DNA from: UBA2589 sp038120095
GTDB lineage: Bacteria; Gemmatimonadota; Gemmatimonadetes; Longimicrobiales; Gaopeijiaceae
Direction: 5' to 3'
Length of the DNA stretch: 64,000 nucleotides
Assembly (NCBI GenBank): GCA_038120095.1
Contig: JAYOKZ010000016.1
Coordinates: 5,194 to 69,193 of the forward strand
The translations under genes were made by a program, and so were the position numbers. Under the pieces are notes generated by a model. That model saw only the letters and a list, made by a program, of their open reading frames with translations, had not been told where the DNA came from and ran no database searches. Positions 40,293 to 49,564 of this stretch are shown here, one piece after another. Each line of letters opens with the position of its first letter. Position 1 is the stretch's first letter.

Positions 40293-41771
40293 TCAGCGGC
40301 ATTCCGGCTGTGGCGACCCGTATTCGAACTCGTGAACCGGAAGACCACTGGGCACGCTGGCTGGAATCAGATACCGGAGAGCATCGGGGTGAGCGTCCGG
40401 GTCGGACAGGGAGATCTCGACGAAGGCGAGGAGATCTTCAAATTCGTCGACGGTGAGCCGGCCCCGGGGAATCCGCGAAATTTCGTGGGCACTCGCCATC
40501 ATGTCGTCGTCGGGTCCCCGCTTCGCCCTGAGTCCAAATTCGAGGTGCTCACCCGTGAACGTCTCCAGGGACTGCTGCATTTGGAGATGGTGGCGAATGG
40601 AGTTTTCCAGACAGACGAAGGCTCCGTTGTGCATGAACGTGGGCTGGTACGCCACGTTCCGCAGAGGCGTCGACCGGAACTTGTAGCGGTCTCCCCTGTC
40701 ACCGGTGCTCCGCTCTCGGCCGAAGTCCTCATCTCGGCCGGGGCCGTCGAAGACCGCGTTCGTCGATGAAGGGGCGATTTGGGGAACGCCGATGTTGTGG
40801 GATTCGAAGTCGCTGAACATCTGGTTGGCGTACCCGAGGGTGATATGGCACTCGAAGCACGCCGCCGGATTACGGAAGAAGAGCAGGCCACCGCGTTTCT
40901 CGGCCGGGCTCATGGCAGCCGTGTCTCCCCTCGCGTACTGGTCGAGTGGGGCATCCGCGCGGATGAGTGTGAATTCGAATTCAGCGAGCGCCCGGGCGAT
41001 GTGTTCGTATTCGAGAGGCGCGCCTTCCGCGACCTCCTGAAAACTTCCGGCGAACCGGGAGCGATATTCGGGGATGGCATCGACGCGCCGAGTGATCTCC
41101 GCTCGAATCGCGTCATTGTCACCCTCGAACTCGAATCCCGCCATCTCGATGCGATCGGGGACCGGCGTGAAGGCCTGTGCCATGAGAAGATGGTCGAGGT
41201 TCGAGAGACTGTACCCCTCGGGAGCCGGGAATCGGAAGCCCTGAGCGTTGTCGAAGCCGTCCATCGATTCCGACGCGAAGCGCCCGTCCCACATCAGATT
41301 GGGATAAAAAGCAGCGTTGATGATGGTGGGCGCCCGACGGAGGTTGAATTCTCCGACGCGATTCGGCCCGACGACTCCGTTGTTTCCGATCCCGACCGAA
41401 ATGGACTTCGAATCATTGAAGCTCACGTTCGGTCCGTGACAGCCAGCGCAGCTGTTATCCCGAGTGATCGAGAGAATCGGATCGAAGAACAGGAGCCGCC
41501 CTGTCTCCGCCAGTTCCGAGTCGATATCCCGCCCGAGCATCTGCGTGAACCGCTCCTCCATGCGCCCGTCGACGCCCATCAGAGAGAGCTGGAGTTGAAG
41601 TCTCTGGTCCAGTTCCAGCCCCGACGTGTCCTCGATCTCCTCGACCAGCGGCACGATCGGTTCTTCCGTGCACGCTGCCAACCAGAATCCGGCGGTGGTG
41701 AGGAAGAATGCAACCCACCCGATACGCGGGCGGGGGAGTGCGATTGAATCGGTGACTGCTGAGCGGATCAT
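40293..41771 (-). CDS. Di-heme cytochrome c peroxidase (MauG/CCP family) lipoprotein
   Basis: This 492-residue protein has lipobox WLAAC (C34). Two c-type heme motifs are present: C108-A-G-C111-H112 and C305-F-E-C308-H309. The CCP signature GRLLFFDPILS precedes the first heme, and FNLRRAPTIINAAFYPNLMWDGR follows it. Members reduce hydrogen peroxide in the periplasm or oxidise protein substrates like MauG. It is somewhat longer than typical CCP (about 340), with insertions between the hemes. ATG 41771 gives the signal peptide; the upstream extension to 41936 is rejected. Confidence 0.9.
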   Translation of the reverse strand: MIRSAVTDSIALPRPRIGWVAFFLTTAGFWLAACTEEPIVPLVEEIEDTSGLELDQRLQLQLSLMGVDGRMEERFTQMLGRDIDSELAETGRLLFFDPILSITRDNSCAGCHGPNVSFNDSKSISVGIGNNGVVGPNRVGEFNLRRAPTIINAAFYPNLMWDGRFASESMDGFDNAQGFRFPAPEGYSLSNLDHLLMAQAFTPVPDRIEMAGFEFEGDNDAIRAEITRRVDAIPEYRSRFAGSFQEVAEGAPLEYEHIARALAEFEFTLIRADAPLDQYARGDTAAMSPAEKRGGLLFFRNPAACFECHITLGYANQMFSDFESHNIGVPQIAPSSTNAVFDGPGRDEDFGRERSTGDRGDRYKFRSTPLRNVAYQPTFMHNGAFVCLENSIRHHLQMQQSLETFTGEHLEFGLRAKRGPDDDMMASAHEISRIPRGRLTVDEFEDLLAFVEISLSDPDAHPDALRYLIPASVPSGLPVHEFEYGSPQPECR

Positions 41772-41944
41772 GCTGCGTGAAGGCCTCGTTCCACCGACGG
41801 TTGGGGACGTCCCGGTATCCGTGAGGGTAGGCCCGAACAGGTGTCGGATCAAGCATTCTGCGTCATCGAGGGCCATGGCGTCGTGGCCTCGGGTTCGTAC
41901 CTTGGCACCGTCCCCCGAAGAGGGCTCTGCCCCCACCTGCGCTT

Positions 41945-43186
41945 ATGCCTCTTACGACACCGTTTCATCCTCGAATCAGGGACCGGAACGAGGTTGGCCT
42001 CTGGAAGCACTGGGCGGGTTACCTCGTGGCACCCCAGTATCAGTATTCGGTCACTGCAGAGTACTACGCGATCCGTAATTCCGTCTCGCTGCTCGATACG
42101 TCTCCCCTGTTCAAGTATCGAGTCTCCGGGCCCGATGCAGCTCGCTTCCTCGGCCGTGTGCTGGCGCGGGACATCGCCGGATGTCCGCCCGGCCGAGCTC
42201 AGTACACCTGCTGGTGTGACCAGCGGGGCTTCGTGCTCCAGGATGGAGTGGTCATGCAGGTCGAGGAGGGCGAGTACTGGCTGACCGCAGCCGAGCCGAC
42301 CCTCCGCTACTTCCGAACGACAGCCCGGGAGATCGACGCCGAGGTGCACATCGAAGATGTGTCCCGCGCGTTCGGGATTCTCGCGCTGCAGGGGCCGCAC
42401 GCGCACGATGTCATCTGCCAGCTCACCGACGCCGCGACACCCCTCAGGTACTTCGGCACGGCTGCGACCAGCATCGACGACCGACCGGTCATGGTTTCGC
42501 GAACCGGGTTTACGGGGGACCTCGGGTACGAGCTGTGGATCCGGTCCGAGGACGGCGTGGCCGTCTGGGATGCACTGATGGAGGCCGGACGCGGCTACAA
42601 TCTCGTGCCCATCGGGACGACGGCACTGAAGATGGCCCGTATCGAGGCCGGGCTCCTGCTCATGGGTGCTGACTTCCATTCCGCCCGTTGGAGCTGGGTC
42701 GATGAGCAGCGCGAGACGCCGCTGGAACTCGGATGGTCGTGGATGTTCCGTAATCTGGTCGCTGACGAGCGCGACTTCGTGGGGCGAGCTGCGATCGAAT
42801 CGGAGCTAAAGGACGGGACGAGTCGATGGACGACCGTAGGATTGGCCGTCGATTGGCACGACTATGAGCGGGTGTACAGTGAAGCAGGGCTCGTTCCCCC
42901 GAGACACGAGGTCTACTCCGAGGGGACAATGAGCGTCTACCGGCGCAGTGGCATCGAGTGGGACTACGCCGGCTACGCGAGCAGCTTCACGACCTCCTCG
43001 CTCCTTCGCACACCGCTCGCGATCGCAAAGGTGCCGCTCGACCTGGCCGAGGCCGGCTCGGAGGTGGACCTCGAGGTCTCGGTCGTCCGACGCCCGAGGA
43101 ACGTCCTTGCGCGGGTGCAGAGCATGCCGTTTTTCAACCCCGCCCGGAAGACAGCCACGCTCGATGCGGGGGACAGGCATGAATGA
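41945..43186 (+). CDS. GcvT-like folate-dependent aminomethyltransferase/demethylase family protein
   Basis: This 413-residue protein has GcvT-fold marks: SLLDTSPLFKYRVSGPDAARFL near residues 48-69, PGRAQYTCWCDQRGFVLQDGV, FGILALQGP and a C-terminal beta-barrel domain. Relatives include the glycine cleavage T-protein, DMSP demethylase DmdA and the folate domain of sarcosine dehydrogenases; all move a one-carbon unit to tetrahydrofolate. No gcvH or gcvP lies nearby, so a glycine-cleavage role is unlikely. It overlaps an FAD oxidoreductase gene by 8 bases, suggesting a joint oxidative demethylation. No ribosome site is visible before the ATG. Confidence 0.85.
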   Translation: MPLTTPFHPRIRDRNEVGLWKHWAGYLVAPQYQYSVTAEYYAIRNSVSLLDTSPLFKYRVSGPDAARFLGRVLARDIAGCPPGRAQYTCWCDQRGFVLQDGVVMQVEEGEYWLTAAEPTLRYFRTTAREIDAEVHIEDVSRAFGILALQGPHAHDVICQLTDAATPLRYFGTAATSIDDRPVMVSRTGFTGDLGYELWIRSEDGVAVWDALMEAGRGYNLVPIGTTALKMARIEAGLLLMGADFHSARWSWVDEQRETPLELGWSWMFRNLVADERDFVGRAAIESELKDGTSRWTTVGLAVDWHDYERVYSEAGLVPPRHEVYSEGTMSVYRRSGIEWDYAGYASSFTTSSLLRTPLAIAKVPLDLAEAGSEVDLEVSVVRRPRNVLARVQSMPFFNPARKTATLDAGDRHE

Positions 43187-44768
43187 GACGCAGCGGTACG
43201 ATGCGATTGTCGTGGGCGGGGGCCACAATGGGCTGGTCAACGCGTGCTATCTGGCCAGAGCTGGACTCGATACGCTGTTGCTCGAACAGCGCCACCTCGT
43301 GGGTGGTGCGACCATCACCGAGGAAGTGGTGCCCGGCTTTCACTTCACCACCTTCTCGTACGCGATCAGCCTGATCCGGCCGGAGATCGTGCAGGATCTC
43401 GAGCTCGTGCGGCATGGCCTCGTGATTCTGCCGATGGTGAACACGTTCCAGCCGGGTCTGAACGGTGAATATCTTCTGCTCGGGCCGGATACGGATGCGA
43501 ACTACCACGAGATCGCACGGCACTCTCCGGAGGATGCCGAGGCTGCGCGGGACCTCGACCACCGGATCGCACGGCTCGTTCGGGCTTTGAAGCCCTGGAT
43601 AGACCGGATTCCACCCAACAGCCGCAGTGAGGATCCCAAGGAAGTCGCCGCCCTCGCCGAGCTGCGCGGATGGTTCGACGAACTGGACCCGGACGTCCGA
43701 GCCATGTTCGAGATGTTCAGGACCATGTCCGCCGCGGACATCCTCGATGAGTATTTCGAGAGCGACCTCGTGAAGTCCCTCTACGCCTCGAGTGGGATCA
43801 TCGGGAGTCGCTGCAGCGTCCGGGATCGAGAATCAGGACTGGTCTGGCTTTTCCACAAGCTGGGAGAGTACGACGGCGAGCCGGGCCATTGGGGTTTCCA
43901 CAAAGGGGGCAACGGCGGATTCACGAAGGTTCTGGCTCGGGCCTTCGAAGGATTCGGAGGGACGGTCCGCCTCAATTCCAGAGTGGTGCAGGTACGGTAT
44001 GAGGACGGGAGGGCCCGCGGAGTCGAACTCGACGACGGTACCCTCCTGGATGCTGAGGTCGTGGTGAGTGCTCTCGATCCCCGTCAGACGTTCATGCGCC
44101 TGGTGGATCCGGCTGACATGCCCGAGGATCTCATCCGTCACGTGCAGGATTTCAAGTTCCAGGGGACCGCCGCGAAGGTGAACTTCGCCTTGTCCGGGTT
44201 GCCGACCTTCCCGGGTCTTGAAGGCCGGGACGACATCTTCACGGGGTTCACCAACCTCGGACCTTCGATCGACTACCTGATGGACGCCTGGGCCGACTGC
44301 GAGGCGGGGAAGGTGAGTCGCCGGCCGTTCCTTGACTGCTGTGTCCAGTCGACCATCGATCCGGACATGTCGCCGGCTGGCAAACACGTCATGTCATGCT
44401 TCGTCATGTATGCTCCCTATCACCTCGCGGATGGCGACTGGGAGTCCGAGCGGGACCGACTCGGGGATGCGGTGCAGCAGACGATCGAAGAATTCTTTCC
44501 CGGATTTTCGGATCTTGTGCTTCATCGCGAGATCGTGACGCCCATGGACATCGAACGGCTCATCGGCCTCACCGAAGGCAACATCTTCGCCGGTGAACTG
44601 TTCGAAGATCAGCTTTTCCTCAATCGCCCGGCGCCGGGGTGGAATCAATACCGAACGCCGATCCGTGGCTTTTATCAATGTGGGTCCGGCACTCATCCGG
44701 GAGGATGTGTAAGCGGGGGGCCCGGTTGGCTGGCGTCGAGACAGATCCTCGCTGACCTGCAGCGCTGA
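43179..44768 (+). CDS. FAD-dependent oxidoreductase, phytoene-dehydrogenase/PYROXD2-like
   Basis: This 529-residue flavoprotein has the dinucleotide-binding motif VVGGGHNGLVNACYLARAG (GGGHNG at 13-18). The phytoene-desaturase-like core follows: GGNGGFTKVLARAFEGFGGTVRLNSRV, and the C-terminal FAD motif YQCGSGTHPGGCVSGGPGWLASRQI. GGHNGL fits the PYROXD2/carotenoid-oxidoreductase branch. No carotenoid synthesis genes are nearby, so carotenoid desaturation is not supported by context. Its start lies within the end of the GcvT-like gene. A short GC-rich imperfect hairpin (44775-44794) follows the stop. Confidence 0.87.
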   Translation: MNETQRYDAIVVGGGHNGLVNACYLARAGLDTLLLEQRHLVGGATITEEVVPGFHFTTFSYAISLIRPEIVQDLELVRHGLVILPMVNTFQPGLNGEYLLLGPDTDANYHEIARHSPEDAEAARDLDHRIARLVRALKPWIDRIPPNSRSEDPKEVAALAELRGWFDELDPDVRAMFEMFRTMSAADILDEYFESDLVKSLYASSGIIGSRCSVRDRESGLVWLFHKLGEYDGEPGHWGFHKGGNGGFTKVLARAFEGFGGTVRLNSRVVQVRYEDGRARGVELDDGTLLDAEVVVSALDPRQTFMRLVDPADMPEDLIRHVQDFKFQGTAAKVNFALSGLPTFPGLEGRDDIFTGFTNLGPSIDYLMDAWADCEAGKVSRRPFLDCCVQSTIDPDMSPAGKHVMSCFVMYAPYHLADGDWESERDRLGDAVQQTIEEFFPGFSDLVLHREIVTPMDIERLIGLTEGNIFAGELFEDQLFLNRPAPGWNQYRTPIRGFYQCGSGTHPGGCVSGGPGWLASRQILADLQR

Positions 44769-44860
44769 CTCATCCCGCGAGCGCGTGCGCGCGGCCTGTG
44801 GCTCCCCCATGCCCACCACCCTACGTTGTGCGCGTCTTCAACCCGAATAAGGTCGCTCCC

Positions 44861-46276
44861 ATGCGCTCTAGATCCGCCAGACTTTCGGTCTTCGCCGCCT
44901 CGCTCCTCCTGCTCTCGGCTTGCGGGGGTTCGCCTGTAGCCGATCTCGCGATCGAAAACGTGACCGTGATCGATGCGGTCAACGGCGTGAGGGAAGGGCA
45001 GACGGTCCTCGTCGCGGGCGGGACGATCACCGCCGTGGTGAGTGCGAACGAGGCCGGTTCGGCCTCTCGAACCGTAGATGGCTCGGGGCGCTACCTGATT
45101 CCGGGACTTTGGGATTTTCATGTCCACCTGACGTACGATGCGCGGCTCACGGATGCGATGGCCGGGCTCTTCCTGAATCACGGCATCACCAGCATCCGGG
45201 ACACGGGTGGTCCGCTCGATCCGGTTCTGGCCGCGGTGTCGGACCTGCGGGCAGACGATGCGATGGCTCCCCGGGTCTTCTATGCGGGCCCCCTCCTCGA
45301 TGGCGAGTTCGTCGTCTACGACGGGGACGGTCGTCCGCCGCTCGGTATCGGAAATCCCGACGTCGAGACGGCCCGAGCCAACGTAGCGCGCCTCGCCGAA
45401 GCAGGGGTCGATTTTCTCAAGATCTACGAGATGGTATCCCCCGAGGTATTCGAGGTGCTCGTCGAGGAGGCCAATGCACGGGGTCTCCCGATGGACGGCC
45501 ACGTCCCGCTGGCCCTCAGGGCTCGTGATGTCGGTCCGCGCGTTCAGTCACTCGAGCACCTCCGGAACATTGAAATGGACTGCGTGGCGGATGCCGAGGC
45601 ATGGCTCGCCGAACGTCGCGGCGTCCTGACCAATCCCGACGGTCTGCCGGGTGGGACCCTTCGATCCAGCCTTCATGGCCTTCAGCGGCTCCGGGCCGTC
45701 GAAGCCTATGACGAGGCGAACTGTGCCGAGGTCATCGCGGCGATGGCGAACACCATCCAGGTCCCGACGCTCCGTTTGAACGCTCTTGGCGTGATGCCAC
45801 CATTTGAGCGCGACGATTGGGGTGATTTGCTCTCGAAGCTTCCCGCCGATGTCTCGGCGGAGTGGAGTGAGGCGACGGAGGCAAACAATCAGGGAGGCCC
45901 GATGCGTGACCTGACCTATGGCGAGTGGAGCCTCTTTCTGGTCGGGCTCATGCACGAGGCCGGCGTTCCGTTTGGCGCGGGTACGGACACACCGATCGGC
46001 TTCGCGGCGCCGGGTTACAGCCTGCACAGCGAGCTCGAGATGCTCGTCCGCGCTGGCCTGACCCCTCTGGATGCGATTGAGGCCGCCACGGTCCACCCGG
46101 CCGAGTTTTTCGGACTCCAGGATCAGATGGGAACGATCGAGGCCGGACGGGTCGCGGATCTCGTGCTGCTTACAGGCAACCCGCTGGACGACATCACGAA
46201 CACGCGTTCGATCGAGGCCGTGGTAACCAACGGCCGGCTGCTCGATCGCACTGCCCTCGGTGCCCTGGTCAACTGA
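44861..46276 (+). CDS. Amidohydrolase-family lipoprotein
   Basis: This 471-residue metal-dependent hydrolase has lipobox LLLLSAC (Cys about residue 22), so it is exported and lipid-anchored. The amidohydrolase pattern includes DLAIENVTVIDAVNGVREGQTV, the metal site DFHVHL, FLKIYEM, DGHVP, AGTDTPIG and the closing GTIEAGRVADLVLLTGNPL. Relatives cleave dipeptides (prolidase-like) or cyclic amides. AAGG lies 8 bases before ATG 44861; the longer frame from 44798 is rejected. Confidence 0.88.
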   Translation: MRSRSARLSVFAASLLLLSACGGSPVADLAIENVTVIDAVNGVREGQTVLVAGGTITAVVSANEAGSASRTVDGSGRYLIPGLWDFHVHLTYDARLTDAMAGLFLNHGITSIRDTGGPLDPVLAAVSDLRADDAMAPRVFYAGPLLDGEFVVYDGDGRPPLGIGNPDVETARANVARLAEAGVDFLKIYEMVSPEVFEVLVEEANARGLPMDGHVPLALRARDVGPRVQSLEHLRNIEMDCVADAEAWLAERRGVLTNPDGLPGGTLRSSLHGLQRLRAVEAYDEANCAEVIAAMANTIQVPTLRLNALGVMPPFERDDWGDLLSKLPADVSAEWSEATEANNQGGPMRDLTYGEWSLFLVGLMHEAGVPFGAGTDTPIGFAAPGYSLHSELEMLVRAGLTPLDAIEAATVHPAEFFGLQDQMGTIEAGRVADLVLLTGNPLDDITNTRSIEAVVTNGRLLDRTALGALVN

Positions 46277-46282
46277 TCCAGA

Positions 46283-46357
46283 CGAGTCCCGGTAGACTCG
46301 GCAGCCCGACCGCGCGTCCGGGGTGTCCGCATGGGCTTCCTGACCCGACCGCGCGTC
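46283..46357. repeat. Palindrome and 14-bp direct repeats upstream of the AEC transporter
   Basis: CGAGTC (46283-46288) and GACTCG (46295-46300) form a perfect inverted repeat with a 6-base loop. CCCGACCGCGCGTC occurs at 46305-46318 and again at 46344-46357, 39 bases apart. They fill the 100-base gap between the amidohydrolase and transporter genes. They may be a terminator plus operator sites. Confidence 0.5.
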
Positions 46358-46376
46358 TCGTGACTCGCAGGATGAA

Positions 46377-47318
46377 GTGACGCAAATCGCGGGTATCATC
46401 GCCCCGGTCTTCGGGGTGATGGCCGCCGGCTATGTCGCCGCTCGTCTGGGTCTGCTGACCGCGGGGATCGCGCGGAGACTCGTGCTTTTCGTATTCAACG
46501 TGGCGATTCCACTGATGTTGTTCTATCGGATCGCCACGGTCGAATTTCCGGATGAGATCGCGTGGAGCTTTTTGGTGGGGTACTACGCCTCCGCCTTCAT
46601 TTCCTACGCTCTTGGTGTTCTCGCGGCTCGGTATGGATTCCACCGATCCCTCGACGAGCAGTCGATCCATGGGTTGGCGGCCGGATTCTCGAATACCGTC
46701 CTTCTCGGTATCCCGCTCCTCGCGAGCGCCTTCGGAGAAGCAGCGACGGTGCCCACGTTCCTGATCATCTCCTTTCATTCTGCAACCCTCCTGCCCGTCT
46801 CCATCCTCATGATCCAGATGGGACGGGGTAGACGTGGGGAGTCGGCCGCGGGGTCCTGGCCGAGCCTGCTCTTCGGGGTGCTCGCCAACCCGATCATCGC
46901 CGGAATTCTTCTCGGGATCGGAGCGAACCTTCTCGGCCTTGCCCCGCTTCCCGGCCCGGTCGATGCCGCCGCGAACCTGATGGCTGCCGCCGCGATTCCT
47001 TGCGCGTTGATCGCACTGGGTGCGTCGCTCGCGGGCTATGAACTCCGCGGGCAGTTCGCCCCGGCTGTCGTGCTCGCGTCGATCAAACTGCTGGTGCAGC
47101 CTGTCCTTGCGTGGGCATTCGTCGTCCACGTTCTGGGCCTGGGCGCGCCGTGGGCCCCCGTGGCGGTCGTCATGGCCGGCATGCCGAGTGGCGCCATGGT
47201 GTACCTGTTCGGGGCTCGCTACGAGACGGCGTCGGAGGTTGCGGCGAGCGCCGTGGTGCTGTCGTCTGCGGCGTCGGTCGTCACCCTTTCCGTACTGCTC
47301 GTTCTGATGGGCGCCTGA
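46377..47318 (+). CDS. AEC-family (auxin efflux carrier-like) transporter
   Basis: This 313-residue inner-membrane protein has about ten helices in two five-helix halves. Family patterns are GVMAAGYVAARLGLLTAG at the start, GFSNTVLLGIPLLASAFGE in the first half and AVVMAGMPSGAMVYLFGARYE in the second. Bacterial AEC members carry malonate, malate and other carboxylates or amino acids. GTG 46377 has AGGA 5 bases upstream. It is convergent with the S9 peptidase, 9 bases away. Confidence 0.9.
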   Translation: MTQIAGIIAPVFGVMAAGYVAARLGLLTAGIARRLVLFVFNVAIPLMLFYRIATVEFPDEIAWSFLVGYYASAFISYALGVLAARYGFHRSLDEQSIHGLAAGFSNTVLLGIPLLASAFGEAATVPTFLIISFHSATLLPVSILMIQMGRGRRGESAAGSWPSLLFGVLANPIIAGILLGIGANLLGLAPLPGPVDAAANLMAAAAIPCALIALGASLAGYELRGQFAPAVVLASIKLLVQPVLAWAFVVHVLGLGAPWAPVAVVMAGMPSGAMVYLFGARYETASEVAASAVVLSSAASVVTLSVLLVLMGA

Positions 47319-47327
47319 CCCAAACCG

Positions 47328-49403
47328 CTAGCCGTCGCTCGTCAGTCTCGGTGCGACCGGCTTGAGATATGTCTCCCACCACCGCAATTCGCTCATCATG
47401 CGGTGTACGTTGTTCCAGTGCCCACGGATGGCGTGTGCCTGGCCGTCGTAGACGATCAGTTCAGCTGGCACCCCCTGCTTCTTGAGGGACGTGTACAGCT
47501 GCAGAGCTCCTTCGAGAGGCACTCGATAGTCGACCTCGCCGTGAACGAACAGCGTGGCCGCCTGCACGCCCCCCGAGTTCAGGTACGCGGACTGACGGAT
47601 CATGATCTCCCGGGCCTCGGGCTCCCACGGGCGGCCGAAAAATTCCAGTTCCTTGGTTCGGGCCACGTCGGAATGGGCGTAGTTGCTCGTCCAGTTCGAC
47701 GCACCAGCGCCACTTACGGCCGCTCGAAAGCGGTCGGGGTATCGGGTGATCAGCCAGTTCGTCAGGATCCCTCCGTAGGAGTGCCCGGTGGACCCGACAC
47801 GCCCGGGATCGACCGGGAATCGCTCCACGAGGTGGTCGACGCCCGCAAGCGCGTCCTCCCCATCGTTGGTACCCCAGGCGCCCCAAGTACCCCACTTGAA
47901 GTCGTCGCCGTAACCTGTTGAGCTGCGGAAATTTGGGAGAAACACAAAATAGCCGTTCGCGGCGAACAGCTGGTTCTTGAAGTTGAACCCATACCCGGAA
48001 GCGGAGTGCGGTCCGCCGTGGTTCACGACGATCATCGGATAGGTATCGCCCGAGCTTTCGTCGTATCCGTGCGGGTAGAGCAGGAACCCTTCGATCGGTG
48101 TTCCGTCATAGCTCTCGTACAGGATTCGCTCCCAGCCACTCGGTGAGACATCTGCCAGGAACTCCGCGTGGACATTCGTCAACTGACGCTCGTTCCGTCC
48201 GTCGATATCCGAGGTCCAGATTTCCGGTGGCCGGTCGAAATGCCCCACGGTGTAGGCCATTCGCGTGAAATCATCGTCGATGCTCAGCCCCTGAATACGG
48301 CGCAGTCCGGTCGTGACCTGCTCCACACCCGTGCCATGTGGAGAGACACGGAAAAGGTGGGTCGCGCCACCGATGCCGGTGGTGAAGTAGAGATGGGCAC
48401 TGTTGGGCGCCCAGCGGGGCGTGCCGGCATCCAGATCGAAGTCGGCCGTCAGGTTGATCGGGGCTCCGCCGGCGGTCGGACGGACATACAGGTCCCGGGG
48501 ACCTCCGTGGTCGAGTCGTCGCTCGATGATGTAGTCCGTACCGAACGAACGCACATACGAGATCCATTCGCCGTCCGGCGAGAACCGAACCCCGGAATAG
48601 GTGAATCCGTCATCGGTCAGGCGAGTCGTTTCGCCGGACACGGTGACCACAAAGAGGTCCGTTCTGGCGTAGAGAAGCTCGCTGAAGACGTTGGGATCTG
48701 CGGCAAAGAGGATCGTGCGGCCATCCGGGCTCCAGGAGACCGCTTCCGGCCGCAGCCCGAGGCTGGTGAGCTGGATGGGCTCGCCCGAGCCATCTGCACG
48801 CTCGAGGAAGATTTCCGCGGTGTTGGCGGCGGACCGATCCGGGATCGGGAAGTCCTGCCCGTCCCGCACGAATGGATACCAGTCGAACTGCACGCCCTCG
48901 AACCGCTCGACGTGCCGCTGCTCGAAGTCGCTGAGTTCCGGTGCAGTCGGGGCCGGTCGCTCGACCTCTCGAACCACCGCACGCCAGAGACCGTCCGGAC
49001 TCAGGACTCCGGATGGAGCCTGACTCGGTACCCGTGTGGCTCGGGTTTCGACGTCTGCCGGATCGATGAGCCAGGCAGCACCTGCCGAGTCCTCGATTCG
49101 AAGGCCCTCCGGAACCCAGGTTGGTTCCGATACGTCCTGCCCATCGTGCTGAATGCGCAGGGGGGACTCGGAACCGTCCGATCGGGCGATCCATGTCTCG
49201 ACCGAAGAAGAGTTGTCCTGCTCAATGCGCTCCGAGACCGTGTACGCGACCCATCGGCCATCAGGAGATATCCGAGGCGAGCTGACGGTCTTCAGCGCGT
49301 AGTAGTCCTCCAGCTGGAGTGCCCGGCCGGCCTGGGCAGCGACGGGTCCGGCCAGGAGTGCGCACGCGGTCAGAGAGATCAGAGGGCATGTTGGAAGACG
49401 CAT
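47328..49403 (-). CDS. S9-family prolyl oligopeptidase-type peptidase
   Basis: This 691-residue secreted protein has a signal peptide ending PVAAQAG. The propeller has SPDGRWVAYTV and WSPDGRTILFA repeats (about 40-430). The C-terminal alpha/beta hydrolase domain carries nucleophile GHSYGG, the Asp in HGEVDYRVPLEGA and the His in YDGQAHAIRGHWN. It acts as an exported serine peptidase on oligopeptides (DPP-IV/acylaminoacyl-peptidase type). It is divergent from the sterol-desaturase-like gene; the 160-base gap between them shows no gene. Confidence 0.94.
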   Translation of the reverse strand: MRLPTCPLISLTACALLAGPVAAQAGRALQLEDYYALKTVSSPRISPDGRWVAYTVSERIEQDNSSSVETWIARSDGSESPLRIQHDGQDVSEPTWVPEGLRIEDSAGAAWLIDPADVETRATRVPSQAPSGVLSPDGLWRAVVREVERPAPTAPELSDFEQRHVERFEGVQFDWYPFVRDGQDFPIPDRSAANTAEIFLERADGSGEPIQLTSLGLRPEAVSWSPDGRTILFAADPNVFSELLYARTDLFVVTVSGETTRLTDDGFTYSGVRFSPDGEWISYVRSFGTDYIIERRLDHGGPRDLYVRPTAGGAPINLTADFDLDAGTPRWAPNSAHLYFTTGIGGATHLFRVSPHGTGVEQVTTGLRRIQGLSIDDDFTRMAYTVGHFDRPPEIWTSDIDGRNERQLTNVHAEFLADVSPSGWERILYESYDGTPIEGFLLYPHGYDESSGDTYPMIVVNHGGPHSASGYGFNFKNQLFAANGYFVFLPNFRSSTGYGDDFKWGTWGAWGTNDGEDALAGVDHLVERFPVDPGRVGSTGHSYGGILTNWLITRYPDRFRAAVSGAGASNWTSNYAHSDVARTKELEFFGRPWEPEAREIMIRQSAYLNSGGVQAATLFVHGEVDYRVPLEGALQLYTSLKKQGVPAELIVYDGQAHAIRGHWNNVHRMMSELRWWETYLKPVAPRLTSDG

Positions 49404-49564
49404 GGGCCCACGGGGTTGGGGACATGGAGCGTAGAGCCAAAGTCCGGAGCCCCAGGCGGGGAGGCAAGTCAGGGGCGAGTATGAAGTGAGGGTCCTCGTG
49501 GCTCGCGAAACGACGGGCCTCGGGTCATCTTCGACCGAGATCCACCTCTCTCCGCGGGTCCCCC

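Noticed and set aside
41772..41944. Possible glycine riboswitch before the GcvT-like gene
   Set aside because: I looked for the glycine aptamer core and found only a loose CCCGAAGAGGG stretch, without the paired stems.
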